From Verrucomicrobiota bacterium (GTDB lineage: Bacteria; Verrucomicrobiota; Verrucomicrobiia; Chthoniobacterales; Terrimicrobiaceae): 9,181 nucleotides of DNA. The stretch is from assembly GCA_026398285.1 (NCBI GenBank), contig JAPLTI010000371.1:1-9181 (forward strand). Reading direction: 5' to 3'. Under the pieces are notes generated by a model. It did not search any database. It saw only the letters and a list, made by a program, of their open reading frames with translations, and was not told the DNA's origin. Positions 1-7,179 of this stretch are shown here, in pieces. The stretch's first letter is position 1; each line of letters begins with the position of its first letter. Position numbers and translations under genes: made by a program.

Positions 1-246
1 GTGAGGGAGGTCTGCGCCAGGCACGATTCGACCAGTGTGGTCGCCCTCGCCGGCTTGTCTTCCTTGTTTGATTTCATGCGCGTATCCACCCTAATCGATC
101 GTGTCGAGGACTCCATTTCCGGAAGGCTGCTTGTGTTTTTCCCCGGAGAATACCAACGCAATATCTACCGCTTCATGGATGCCCGCGATGGCTTCAACTA
201 CATGGCGGTCCCAATCACCTCTACGGAAAGTTTTATACAGGCATGA
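1..246 (+). CDS. brxB: BrxB (DUF1788), C-terminal end, cut by window edge
   Basis: This is the last 81 codons of a BREX BrxB protein, a small conserved component of type I BREX phage defence whose biochemical role is not well defined. The gene is open from base 1, so the first GTG is probably an internal valine and the true start lies upstream. Recognition rests on the C-terminal signature GRLLVFFPGEY followed by YRFMDARDGFNYMAVPI, which I recall as the typical end of DUF1788 proteins. The TGA stop (244-246) overlaps the brxC ATG (243-245) in an ATGA, so the two genes are probably translationally coupled in one operon. Nothing in the visible part looks damaged. Confidence 0.85.
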   Translation: MREVCARHDSTSVVALAGLSSLFDFMRVSTLIDRVEDSISGRLLVFFPGEYQRNIYRFMDARDGFNYMAVPITSTESFIQA

Positions 247-3200
247 AAAACCGCGACCTCTATTTCCGCGACCCGACAGCGATCGAGCTTCTTAATAACG
301 GCGTCTCCAAAGTCGCAGAAATCGGCGACGACGAACGATTGATAAAAACCCTCCGCTTTGAGCTGGAGACATTTGTCTGCGAAGGCGAATACGCCAAGGG
401 TCTTGAACGAATCCTGCGGGCCTACTTGGGCAATCTCAGCCGAAAAGAGCAGGAAGCCGGCTGGATCAGCGGCTTTTTTGGAAGTGGTAAATCCCATCTT
501 GTCAAAGTCCTCCGGTATCTCTGGGAAGATTACCGTTTTCCAGACGGAGCCACCGCGCGCTCCCTCGTGAAGCTGCCCGTGGAAATCAATGATCTTCTCA
601 CGGAGTTGACCAAGCTGAGGTCAAGAATCTCAAGCTCTCCACGCAGCTTGCCGAGGCTCTCGTGGCGGCCGATTCCAGTTATGGCACGCCGGCAAACGCA
701 CAGGCCGCCATCCGCGACCAGTTTCGCGATGACAACTCGCCGACGATCGACCAGGCACTCGATATCGTGCGTAAGATTTTCGGAAAAAACGGCGAGCTTC
801 CGTTTTTGCTGCTCGTTGTGGATGAGGTTCAGCAATTCATTGGCGACCGCGTCCAGAGGGCGATGGATATTCAGGAAATTGCCGAAAATTGCTGCACGAA
901 GCTCGACAACCGCCTGCTCTTACTTGGCACCGGTCAATCCGCTCTTAATACCACTCCCAATCTCCAGCGCCTCCAGGCCCGTTTTACCGTTCGGGTGCAG
1001 CTCTCCGACGCCGATGTGGAGGGAGTCATTCGCAAGACGGTTCTTCGCAAAAAACCCGAGCAAATTCCCACTATCGAATCCTGCCTGCAGCAGAACCAAG
1101 GCGAGATTTCGCGCCAACTGCAGGGCACGCGTTTGGAATCCACCCATGCCGACGATGCCATCTTCGCCGCAGACTATCCGCTTTTGCCAACCCGTCGCCG
1201 TTTTTGGGAGAAGGTGCTTCGCAACACCGACCAGTCGGGCACTAAAGCCCAGCTGCGCTCCCAGCTTCAGATTGTTTTCGAGGCCGCGCGCCAGACAGCA
1301 GAGGCCTCTTTGGGCGCTGTTGTGCCGGCCGACTTCATCTACGACCAGATCGCAACCGACCTTATCAATTCCGGCCAACTGGAACGCGAATATGATGAAA
1401 TTATCCGCAAGCAGCGGGATGGAACTCCCGAGGGGGACCTGCGCTCCCGCTTATGCGCGCTGATTTTCCTTATCGACAAGCTCCCACGCACGCCCGGCTC
1501 GGATGATGGAGTGCGGGCCACACCCGAAATCCTCATTGATTTGCTCGTTGCAGACCTCAAGCAAGACCGCCCGAAACTTGAGCAGCAAGTGCCCAAGCTC
1601 CTCGAAAAAATGGTCGATGCCGGGCACCTCATGGCCGTGGAGTCCGAATACCGCCTCCAGACCCGCGAGGGAGCTCGGTGGACGAATGAGTTTAATCGCC
1701 GCCGCACATCCGTGCTGAACGACGACTCGCGCATCAATACCAAGCGTTCCGATTTGCTTCGTGAAGCGCTCAAGCAATCGCTGAGACCCGTTTCGCTTCA
1801 ACACGGCACCTCCCGTCAACCACGCAAACTCGTGCATGAACTCTCCTCCGGCAAGCCGGTGTGCAGCAGCGATGAGGTCACGCTCTGGGTCCGCGATGGT
1901 TGGAATGATGATTCCAATACCGTTCTCAACGACGCCCGTGCAGCCGGCGTGAATAGTGCCATCCTCTTCGGATTTCTTCCGAGGTTGCACCATGAGGAAC
2001 TCCGGCAGGCCATTGCGGGGAGCATCGCGGCAGAGGAAACAATCGATGCCCAAGGCGCTGTCACCATTCCTGAAGCCATTGAAGCCAGAAAGGCTGTGGA
2101 GACCCATTTGGAGATTTCAAAGCTCCGCATTAGGGAGTTGCTGGGCCAGATTATGGGCGGAGCGAAAGTCCACCTCGGCGGCGGACAGGATGCCAACGGC
2201 ATTGAAATTGCAGACAAGGTGCAGGACTCGGCTAATAGCGCGATGGAGCGGCTGTTTCCTCAGTTCTCCGAGGCCGACCATGCAAACTGGGGCCAAGTTG
2301 TCACCCGGGCCCGTGCCGGAGATGTGGGCGCTCTTTCACTCGTCGGCCATGCCGGCAATGCCACGACGCACCCCGTGTGCCGGCGGATTTTGGATGCCGT
2401 GGGTGCCGGCAAGAAGGGCAAAGAGATTCGCGATCAATTCAAGGCCGCTCCGTTTGGATGGCCACAGGACGCCATCGATGGAGCTCTCTTCCTTCTGATT
2501 GTTGCAGGAAATCTCCGCGCGACATTGAATAACGCACCCGTCCTGACCTCTGGATTGCCGCAGAACCAGATCGGCGTCGCGAATTTTTATGTCGATGTGC
2601 CTCCGCTGAATGTCGCCCAGCGACTCGATCTCAAAGCCCTCTTTCAGAAAGCCGGCGTCACCACCGCGAATGGCAGGGAGAGCGAGGCAGCAGCTGCTTT
2701 TCTCCAAAATCTCCTCGATCTGGCAGAGAAAGCCGGTGGCGAGGCCCCGCGTCCGGAGTGCCCCGACACCCGGCCCATTCGCGATCTTCAGATGCTCAGT
2801 GGCAATGCCCAATTAAACCGCATCCATGATCAAAAAGACGCATTGGCTGATTTCATTGCCGCTTGGAAGCAAAGTGGCGATTCCGTTGTCAAGCGCTGGC
2901 CGCATTGGGCACGCCTGCTGGACTACCAAGCCTTCGCCTCCACGCTTCCCGCAGGCGAAGCCTGTGCCAAATCCCTTACCGCAATTACCTCGGCACGGTC
3001 CCTCCTCTCCGAGCCGGACCCGGTGCCAGCCCTCACACGCGACCTCACGACCGCGCTGAGAGCCCAGCTATCCGACCTACAGACTGCCATCGCCTCGGCC
3101 TTTCAAGAAGGCGAAGACCGCTTGGCGTCTTCGAGTCTCTGGGGAAGGCTTGATGGCGGGCAGCGGGCCACTATCTCTGCCGACTTTCAACTCGCCGCTC

Positions 3201-3466
3201 CCAAGCCCGAAGTTCTCGGCTCGGATGAGGAAATCCTTGCCGCTTTGCGCTCACGCAATCTCACCGACCGCAAAAACCTCCTCGATGCCGTGCCCCAGCG
3301 TTTCACACGCGCCTTGGAAGAGGCCACTCGGCTTTTGGAGCCCAAGGCCGTGCGCGTCACGCTACCCAGCGCTTCCCTCAAATCGACCGAAGACCTCGAC
3401 CAGTGGCTCTCCGAGGTTCGCGCGCTTGTCGAAGACCAACTCAAAGAAGGCCCCGTCATTCTTTAG
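243..3466 (+). pseudogene. brxC: BREX P-loop ATPase BrxC (PglY-like), frameshifted with probable internal deletion
   Basis: BrxC is the large P-loop ATPase of BREX systems, usually about 1,200 residues. The first frame starts at ATG 243 and carries GFFGSGKSH (residues 77-85, Walker A with K83) and reads sensibly to about codon 124 (LLTEL). It then becomes an arginine- and proline-rich nonsense frame running to 1463. The second frame is open from 593, makes sense from about 608, and continues to TAG 3464-3466. It holds LLLVVDEVQQFIGD (Walker B, DE at 821-826), ELSDADV-type and ADYPLLPTRRRFWE-type family motifs, and the usual C-terminus. The two frames give only about 1,075 codons. The conserved block I recall between LLTEL and the AEALVAAD region (a GGLHAA..GTLGAG stretch and beyond, perhaps 70-90 residues) is absent. 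I infer a deletion not divisible by three at about 600-620. No single product would have both Walker motifs, so BrxC is probably non-functional unless this is an assembly error. Confidence 0.85.
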
Positions 3467-3484
3467 CGATCACTTCATCCAAGA

Positions 3485-4204
3485 ATGTCACGCCGCCACT
3501 CATCCATCAGCGCCAAAGCCGCTCTTTCCCAAATCCTCGGGAAGGCGACTGCGAAGCACCGCTATGTCTCGCTGGCTTGGGTGCGTGCGCGGATGCCTGA
3601 TGTTTCACCGAATACCCTGCGCGGCTACCTCTCTGAAGCAATGGGGAATGGCGAAATTCATTCGGCAGGTCGTGGATGGTATTCTCCCATCACCGAGCAG
3701 GCGACTCTTGATCCCGAACCTGTGGCAGCCTTGGGCAAACTCCTCGCGAAGCGATTTCCGCTTCTGCCGCATGCCTTGTGGTCAACAGCCCAGATCAATC
3801 CTTGGCTGGAACATACACTGGGCAAGGAAACGCTCTTCGTGAATGCACCAAGCGACGCAGTGTCTGATGTTGCTGCGTTTTTGCGGCAGAGCGGCTGGGC
3901 GGTGGTCCTGAATCCCACAAAAAAAAGTGGAGTGGATTTTGTCCCCGGCGACAAACAGGTCGTTCTGCGCGGTGTGCGGCGCGAATTGGGGGAGATGACG
4001 CCTGAGCGGATGCTCATCGAATTGCTGCTGGAAAACCGAAGGCTGGGCATTCTCGACGAAGCCGAGCGGCAGGCGGCCTGCCGGAGGTGGATAGAATCAC
4101 GGCGCTTCGATTTCACTTATTTGAGCGACCAACTTCGCAAGAGCGAGGTTCGCTTATCGACACTCATTGGCGGGCGGCTTCAACCTACTATCTCGGAAAA
4201 ATGA
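3485..4204 (+). CDS. AbiEi-like / DUF6577-like winged-helix protein, probable antitoxin partner of the AbiEii-like gene
   Basis: The protein has 239 residues. Residues about 25-70 look like a winged helix-turn-helix (SLAWVRARM, then SPNTLRGYLSEA, then a GRGWYSPI wing). The middle and C-terminal parts resemble AbiEi-type antitoxins, including VVLNPTKKSGVDFVPG and RELGEMTPERMLIELLLE. From memory it resembles the family named DUF6577; I could not check this. In type IV AbiE systems, AbiEi represses its own operon by binding inverted repeats and counteracts the AbiEii toxin without tight complex formation. The gene starts 18 nt after brxC, with no clear Shine-Dalgarno, and precedes an AbiEii-like gene, which supports the pairing. 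Its last codons (PTISEK) lie inside the first copy of the 90-bp repeat array, and its TGA overlaps an ATG in an ATGA (4201-4204). The frame is intact. The AbiEi role is inferred mainly from context. Confidence 0.65.
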   Translation: MSRRHSSISAKAALSQILGKATAKHRYVSLAWVRARMPDVSPNTLRGYLSEAMGNGEIHSAGRGWYSPITEQATLDPEPVAALGKLLAKRFPLLPHALWSTAQINPWLEHTLGKETLFVNAPSDAVSDVAAFLRQSGWAVVLNPTKKSGVDFVPGDKQVVLRGVRRELGEMTPERMLIELLLENRRLGILDEAERQAACRRWIESRRFDFTYLSDQLRKSEVRLSTLIGGRLQPTISEK

Positions 4205-4428
4205 AGCGATTCCGAAAAGATAGGTTTCTGATCATGCAATCACTTTACAAAAAGAATTTTGCATTTTTTCCGACCTATTATCAGAGAAAAACTCAAAAGT
4301 TCTCTGTTAGTAGGTTTTTGATCGGGCAATCGCCTCTTGGTATGTATTTTGCATATTTTAAGGCCTGCTATCTCCGAAAAACGCAAAATTTCTCACTTAG
4401 TAGGCTTATTGGGGAGGTTGCGGCATGA
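4201..4428 (+). CDS. Possible 75-aa repeat-encoded small protein, coupled to both neighbours
   Basis: An open frame of 75 codons runs from ATG 4201 to TGA 4426-4428. Its ATG overlaps the AbiEi-like stop (ATGA 4201-4204) and its TGA overlaps the AbiEii-like ATG (ATGA 4425-4428). The 90-bp repeats fall in frame as a 30-residue unit, with copies such as YYQRKTQKFSVSRFLIGQS and CYLRKTQNFSLSR. The product would be basic and rich in aromatic residues, with no recognised domain. For the gene: double ATGA coupling and an open frame in AT-rich DNA. Against it: no Shine-Dalgarno before 4201, and the differences between copies 2 and 3 include more amino-acid changes than silent ones. The hairpin conservation could also explain the repeat. 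It may be translated only to carry ribosomes to the AbiEii-like start, or not be a gene at all. Confidence 0.3.
   Translation: MKRFRKDRFLIMQSLYKKNFAFFPTYYQRKTQKFSVSRFLIGQSPLGMYFAYFKACYLRKTQNFSLSRLIGEVAA
4274..4314 (+). promoter_or_regulatory. Best-formed hairpin of the repeat array (copy 2)
   Basis: The arms are CCTATTATCAGAGAA (4274-4288) and TTCTCTGTTAGTAGG (4300-4314), with an 11-nt loop. Fourteen of fifteen positions pair, one of them G-U, and there is one T-T mismatch. The matching hairpin in copy 1 (4184-4224) differs on both sides at three pairs, all of which remain complementary, so the structure appears conserved even though the sequence is not. No T-run follows, so it does not look like an intrinsic terminator. 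It may be a protein-binding palindrome or an RNA structure controlling the downstream AbiEii-like gene. Confidence 0.55.
4411..4417 (+). promoter_or_regulatory. Strong Shine-Dalgarno (GGGGAGG) of the AbiEii-like gene
   Basis: GGGGAGG lies 7 nt before ATG 4425. It supports that start codon. It is notable because the starts of brxC, the AbiEi-like gene, pglX, the methyltransferase and the HNH gene show no comparable site. Confidence 0.7.
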
Positions 4429-5531
4429 TTTCACCAGCTTGCTTTTCCAAGGATTGGCTTCGTGAGCAAGCGAATGCGCTGCAAGCGAGGGATGTCCGCA
4501 ATCTTGAAAAGTGCGTGCTGGCCTTGGAATTGGTCGGGCGATTGAAAAAGGCAGGATTGGAGTTCATTTTCAAGGGAGGCACATCGCTTCTCCTGCTGGC
4601 GGATCGACCCCGGCGTTTGTCGATCGATGTGGACATCCTGTGCCTCGAACCTCTGGAGAAATTGGAAGAGGTGCTGGGCAAGGTGGTGCGCCCTCCATTT
4701 GTAGCTTGGGAGCATCAAGATCACCGCGATCGTGAGGCGCCTCCGACCCGGCATTTCCGATTGGTCTATGAATCGGCTTTCGACGGGGCGGCTGGGCATG
4801 CGATCCAATTAGATGTGATCGTGGCGGAGAGCCCGTATGCGGCTGTGTCGCCTCGTCCGGTGCGGGCGGGATTTGTAAAACTCGAAGAGGAGGTGTCGGT
4901 GTTTCTTCCAAGCGCATCAAGCCTCCTCGGCGACAAGATCGCCGCCTTCGCTCCATCGACTATTGGTTTTCCTTACCAGCCCTTGGTGGCATCTACGGGG
5001 GAACCCTCCGAGCAACGTCCGATCAAGGTAGTGAAGCACCTCTTCGACATCGCCGTCCTTGCCAGAATGGCCGCCGACATTGCGGAAACCGATGCGACCT
5101 ACCGGGCCGTGCATGCCGAGCAAGTGAAATACAGGGAACTGAATTGCGCGGTGTCCGAGGCATTGGCGGATACGCAGGATGCAGCCTTCTGGGTGAGCCG
5201 GGTGGATGGACGCCCTCCCGAAGAAAACGAAAAGACCGAGTTCTTCCGCAAAGGCATCCAGGCACTCGATAGCCATCTTTTCAGCGAGCCATTTCAGAAC
5301 GCGCAGGCTCGGCAGGCAGCGGGCATCGCCGCACTGGCGGCATCAGCAATCAAAACCGGCAGGACTGACCTCGAACTATCACGCTTTCTTACCGGAGACC
5401 TCGATCCCGAATCCCTGCGCTGGGCCAAACTGGCCACGCCTTGGGAAAATCTCAACAGGCTTAAACAAACCGACCCGCTGGCCTTCGCCTGCTGGCTCAA
5501 AGCCCAGGAACTTTCCACTCCAAACGAATAA
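4425..5531 (+). CDS. abiEii: AbiEii-like nucleotidyltransferase toxin (type IV toxin-antitoxin)
   Basis: The 368-residue protein has the AbiEii/AbiGii nucleotidyltransferase pattern. KGGTSLLLL (residues 50-58) followed by RRLSIDVDI (63-71) gives the GG-S motif and the D68-x-D70 metal-binding pair. QLDVIV places a third carboxylate at D130. LLGDKIAAF (168-176) and KHLFDIAVL (204-212) match the later conserved motifs of the family. AbiEii toxins are bacteriostatic; characterised relatives transfer nucleotides, for example onto tRNA acceptor ends. The start is supported by a good Shine-Dalgarno and by the ATGA at 4425-4428. The gene follows the AbiEi-like gene and ends 5 nt before pglX, so it sits inside the BREX operon. 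AbiE-type pairs occur as accessory genes in defence islands. All key residues are present and the frame is intact, unlike brxC and pglX around it. Confidence 0.85.
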   Translation: MISPACFSKDWLREQANALQARDVRNLEKCVLALELVGRLKKAGLEFIFKGGTSLLLLADRPRRLSIDVDILCLEPLEKLEEVLGKVVRPPFVAWEHQDHRDREAPPTRHFRLVYESAFDGAAGHAIQLDVIVAESPYAAVSPRPVRAGFVKLEEEVSVFLPSASSLLGDKIAAFAPSTIGFPYQPLVASTGEPSEQRPIKVVKHLFDIAVLARMAADIAETDATYRAVHAEQVKYRELNCAVSEALADTQDAAFWVSRVDGRPPEENEKTEFFRKGIQALDSHLFSEPFQNAQARQAAGIAALAASAIKTGRTDLELSRFLTGDLDPESLRWAKLATPWENLNRLKQTDPLAFACWLKAQELSTPNE

Positions 5532-5536
5532 ACCCC

Positions 5537-6409
5537 ATGTCCTCGCTTCCCGCACCACTCCGCCGCCAGCTTGAACGCACCATTTGCGATGCCCGCAAGA
5601 TTGCCGAGGCGGGTGCCGCCAAGGCCCTCCGTGCCCTCGCTGTGCATGAGCCCGATCCCTACCGGCACATGGATGATGCCCAGCGCCGCCTTCGTCGCAG
5701 GCTCCGCGCCCAAGCCCGCCAGCTCGGGGATGGCGAGAGCCGCACACAGCCGGGCGCCTACGAGATTCGCCATCTCGTCGAGAAGCTGGCCTACGACCAG
5801 TGGCACCGCATTCTTTTCGCCCGCTATCTGCTGGAGAACGACCTCCTCATGTCTCCGGAGCATGGAGTCTCCGTGTCACTGGAGGATTGCGAGGAACTCG
5901 CCCACTCGCTCAGCCTCAAGGATTCTTGGACCGTGGCCGCCCGCTTCGCTGCCAAGGAACTCCCGGAGATTTTTCGCGATGACGACCCGGCGGGCGCCGT
6001 CGACCTGCCCGTCGAGGATCGCAACCCACTCCTCCAACTCGTCACCGGTTTGCCGGTGGAGGTGTTCACCGCCGACGACAGCCTCGGCTGGTGCTACCAA
6101 TTCTGGCAGGCCGAGCGGAAGGATCAGGTCAACGCCGCCGGCAACAAGATCGGCGCGGATGAACTGCCATCCGTCACGCAACTGTTTACCGAGGATTATA
6201 TGGTGGACTTCCTCTTGGACAACACCCTCGGCGCTTGGTGGGCGGGGAAGAAGGCAAAGGATGAAGGCCGAAGGATAAATTGTGAAACAGAAGCGGAAGC
6301 CCGCGCCGCCGTCGCGCTTCCCGGCTGCGAATGGAAATACCTCCGCCTCCGCTTCAATTGCCTGCGCTCTATTGCTTTTCCGCTACGCGGATCCTGGGGC
6401 CATGCGTGA
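5537..6409 (+). pseudogene. pglX: BREX adenine methyltransferase PglX (BrxX), truncated to N-terminal part
   Basis: PglX is the N6-adenine methyltransferase of BREX, normally about 1,200 residues; it marks the host chromosome so that BREX can tell self from phage. Here only 290 codons remain. The recognisable N-terminal features are AYDQWHRILFARYLLEN (85-101), SLGWCYQFWQAERKDQVN (182-199), TQLFTEDYMVDFLLDNTLGA (214-233) and ALPGCEWKYLR (260-270). After residue 270 similarity stops and a nonsense tail runs to TGA 6407-6409. The SAM-binding motif I (a DPCMGSGHF-type sequence) and the NPPY catalytic motif, which should follow soon after, are absent from all of the downstream sequence I examined. 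The start at ATG 5537 follows the AbiEii-like stop by 5 nt, with no obvious Shine-Dalgarno. The product cannot methylate DNA. The break is probably a deletion or replacement linked to the arrival of the restriction-modification module downstream. Confidence 0.85.
6257..6276 (+). repeat. AAGGATGAAGG-type micro-repeat within pglX
   Basis: AAGGATGAAGGCCGAAGGAT is a short imperfect tandem of a GAAGGAT/GAAGGCC unit. It encodes the KAKDEGRR stretch of PglX (about residues 239-246), at a point between WWAG and EARAAVALPG where I expect less conserved sequence. Similar short tandems recur in some bacterial genomes, so it may be a local insertion or slippage product. It keeps the reading frame. Confidence 0.35.
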
Positions 6410-6569
6410 CATTGCGGCGAAGCCGGACGCAAGATGCAGTGCGGGTCGAGCAGCTTCGCGGACACTGGCGAAAACCTCGGCTCCCTGGTGATGCGGGTTT
6501 TGACTTGGATTCGATCTTGCGGAGGATGTGTCGGCGGAGATGTCCATCCGGTCGGCGTCCGCTGGCACC
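6410..6569. other. Short unassigned gap between the pglX remnant and the HNH gene
   Basis: These 160 bp separate two convergent genes. I see no convincing protein match in any frame and no clear intrinsic terminator. Somewhere between about 6350 and 6569 must lie the junction that joined the broken pglX to the restriction-modification module; I cannot place it to the base. Confidence 0.5.
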
Positions 6570-7175
6570 TCACTGACTCTTGGGTTTACGAGCGACTTTG
6601 GCTGGCTTTGCGAGAACGGCTGCTTGTTTTGGGAATTTGGCAATCAGCCATTTCAAAACCTCAAGCTGGTCATTGCCGGGGGCACGGCGGATTTGAACGA
6701 GAAGTTTATGTGCCGACGGGCGCTGGAGGGTGATGTTTGAAGCACCCTCATTGCAAACCGAACACGCAGCCCGGAGGTTGCTGGCATCGTCAGTTCCGCC
6801 GAGGGATTTGTCGATGATGTGACCGAGGTGGAGGCGGGTTCTTCGCGTGGGATCCTCGGGGTGAGGTTCTCCGGCAACAGCACCGCACATCTGGCAGGTG
6901 AATCCATTTCGATCCAAGACGAAGGCACGGGTTTCTTTCGAGATAGCTCTTTCAAATGCCGGTTTCGGGGCGGGATCGAGGAGAAGGTATTGCCCGGGCT
7001 TTAGGTCGTCTCGGTCGTTGTGGGTGAGGATTTGAAAGCCTTCCTCGGTTCTGAGTTCGCGGACTCGTCGAGCCCATTCCGTGATTCCTCCGGCGATCTC
7101 GCGGAGTTCGTTTGAATCCATAGTGCGCCCGATATTTTGCAGGAAATGGGCGCGGAGGTTTTCTCGTGCTCCCAT
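6570..7175 (-). CDS. HNH endonuclease, probable type II restriction enzyme
   Basis: The 201-residue protein has a full HNH core: C94-QM-C97, then LHLGHIIDKSLGG with H119, N133 in DASNL, and C138-SV-C141. This is the pattern of a zinc-stapled beta-beta-alpha-metal nuclease, with H119 the probable general base. The N-terminal 65 residues, including EWARRVRELRTEEGFQI and LKPGQYLL, may be a small DNA-recognition domain. The C-terminus is lysine-rich. The ATG at 7173-7175 lies 4 nt after the stop of the C5 methyltransferase, so the two form an operon and probably a methyltransferase-endonuclease pair recognising one site. An in-frame ATG at residue 19 is an alternative start. No Shine-Dalgarno is evident, so it may be coupled to the methyltransferase. 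The frame is intact. A stand-alone homing-type nuclease is less likely given the pairing. The target sequence cannot be read from the protein. Confidence 0.8.
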   Translation of the reverse strand: MGARENLRAHFLQNIGRTMDSNELREIAGGITEWARRVRELRTEEGFQILTHNDRDDLKPGQYLLLDPAPKPAFERAISKETRAFVLDRNGFTCQMCGAVAGEPHPEDPTRRTRLHLGHIIDKSLGGTDDASNLRAACSVCNEGASNITLQRPSAHKLLVQIRRAPGNDQLEVLKWLIAKFPKQAAVLAKPAKVARKPKSQ

Positions 7176-7179
7176 GGAA

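Larger units (their letters stand above)
4184..4424 (+). repeat. Imperfect 90-bp tandem repeat array (about 2.7 copies), AT-rich, with a hairpin in each copy
   Basis: Copies begin at 4184 (CCTACTATC), 4274 (CCTATTATC) and 4364 (CCTGCTATC), exactly 90 bp apart; the third copy degenerates near 4410. Shared blocks include GAAAAA after the start, then TAGGTTT-TGATC--GCAATC and ATTTTGCAT-TTT. Copy 2 is about 34% GC, far below the flanking genes. In each copy, repeat positions 1-15 can pair with positions 41-27: copy 2 makes 14 of 15 pairs including one G-U, and copies 1 and 3 make partial stems. Copies 1 and 2 also hold a weaker second hairpin joining GCAA to TTGC (4236-4262 and 4326-4352). The array overlaps the end of the AbiEi-like gene and reaches the AbiEii-like ribosome binding site. 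It could be an operator array, a structured leader or a small RNA gene; the sequence does not decide. Confidence 0.85.

Noticed and set aside
600..620. Programmed ribosomal frameshift in brxC
   Set aside because: No slippery run is visible at the join, and a conserved block appears to be missing, which frameshifting would not explain.
620..1463. Long continuation of the first brxC frame, up to 406 codons in all
   Set aside because: After about codon 124 it is rich in Arg, Ser and Pro with no family motifs, while frame 2 over the same bases carries clear BrxC sequence; it is a shadow frame.
1451..2107. 218-codon open frame on the minus strand within brxC, and similar ones at 920-1378 and 2336-2812
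   Set aside because: They lie antisense to convincing BrxC coding sequence and have no recognisable motifs; long antisense frames are common in GC-rich genes.
4184..4424. CRISPR array
   Set aside because: The period is 90 bp, the whole unit is repeated with divergence, and there are no constant short repeats separated by unique spacers.
4184..4424. Type III toxin-antitoxin locus (ToxI-like repeats)
   Set aside because: The downstream protein is a nucleotidyltransferase of AbiEii type, not a ToxN/AbiQ-type endoribonuclease, and the unit is longer than usual type III repeats. An RNA role is kept only as a hypothesis.
6331..6576. 81-codon plus-strand frame after the pglX break, and other frames in 6282-6733
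   Set aside because: Arginine-rich translations without motifs, overlapping the pglX tail or the HNH gene; none restores PglX similarity.
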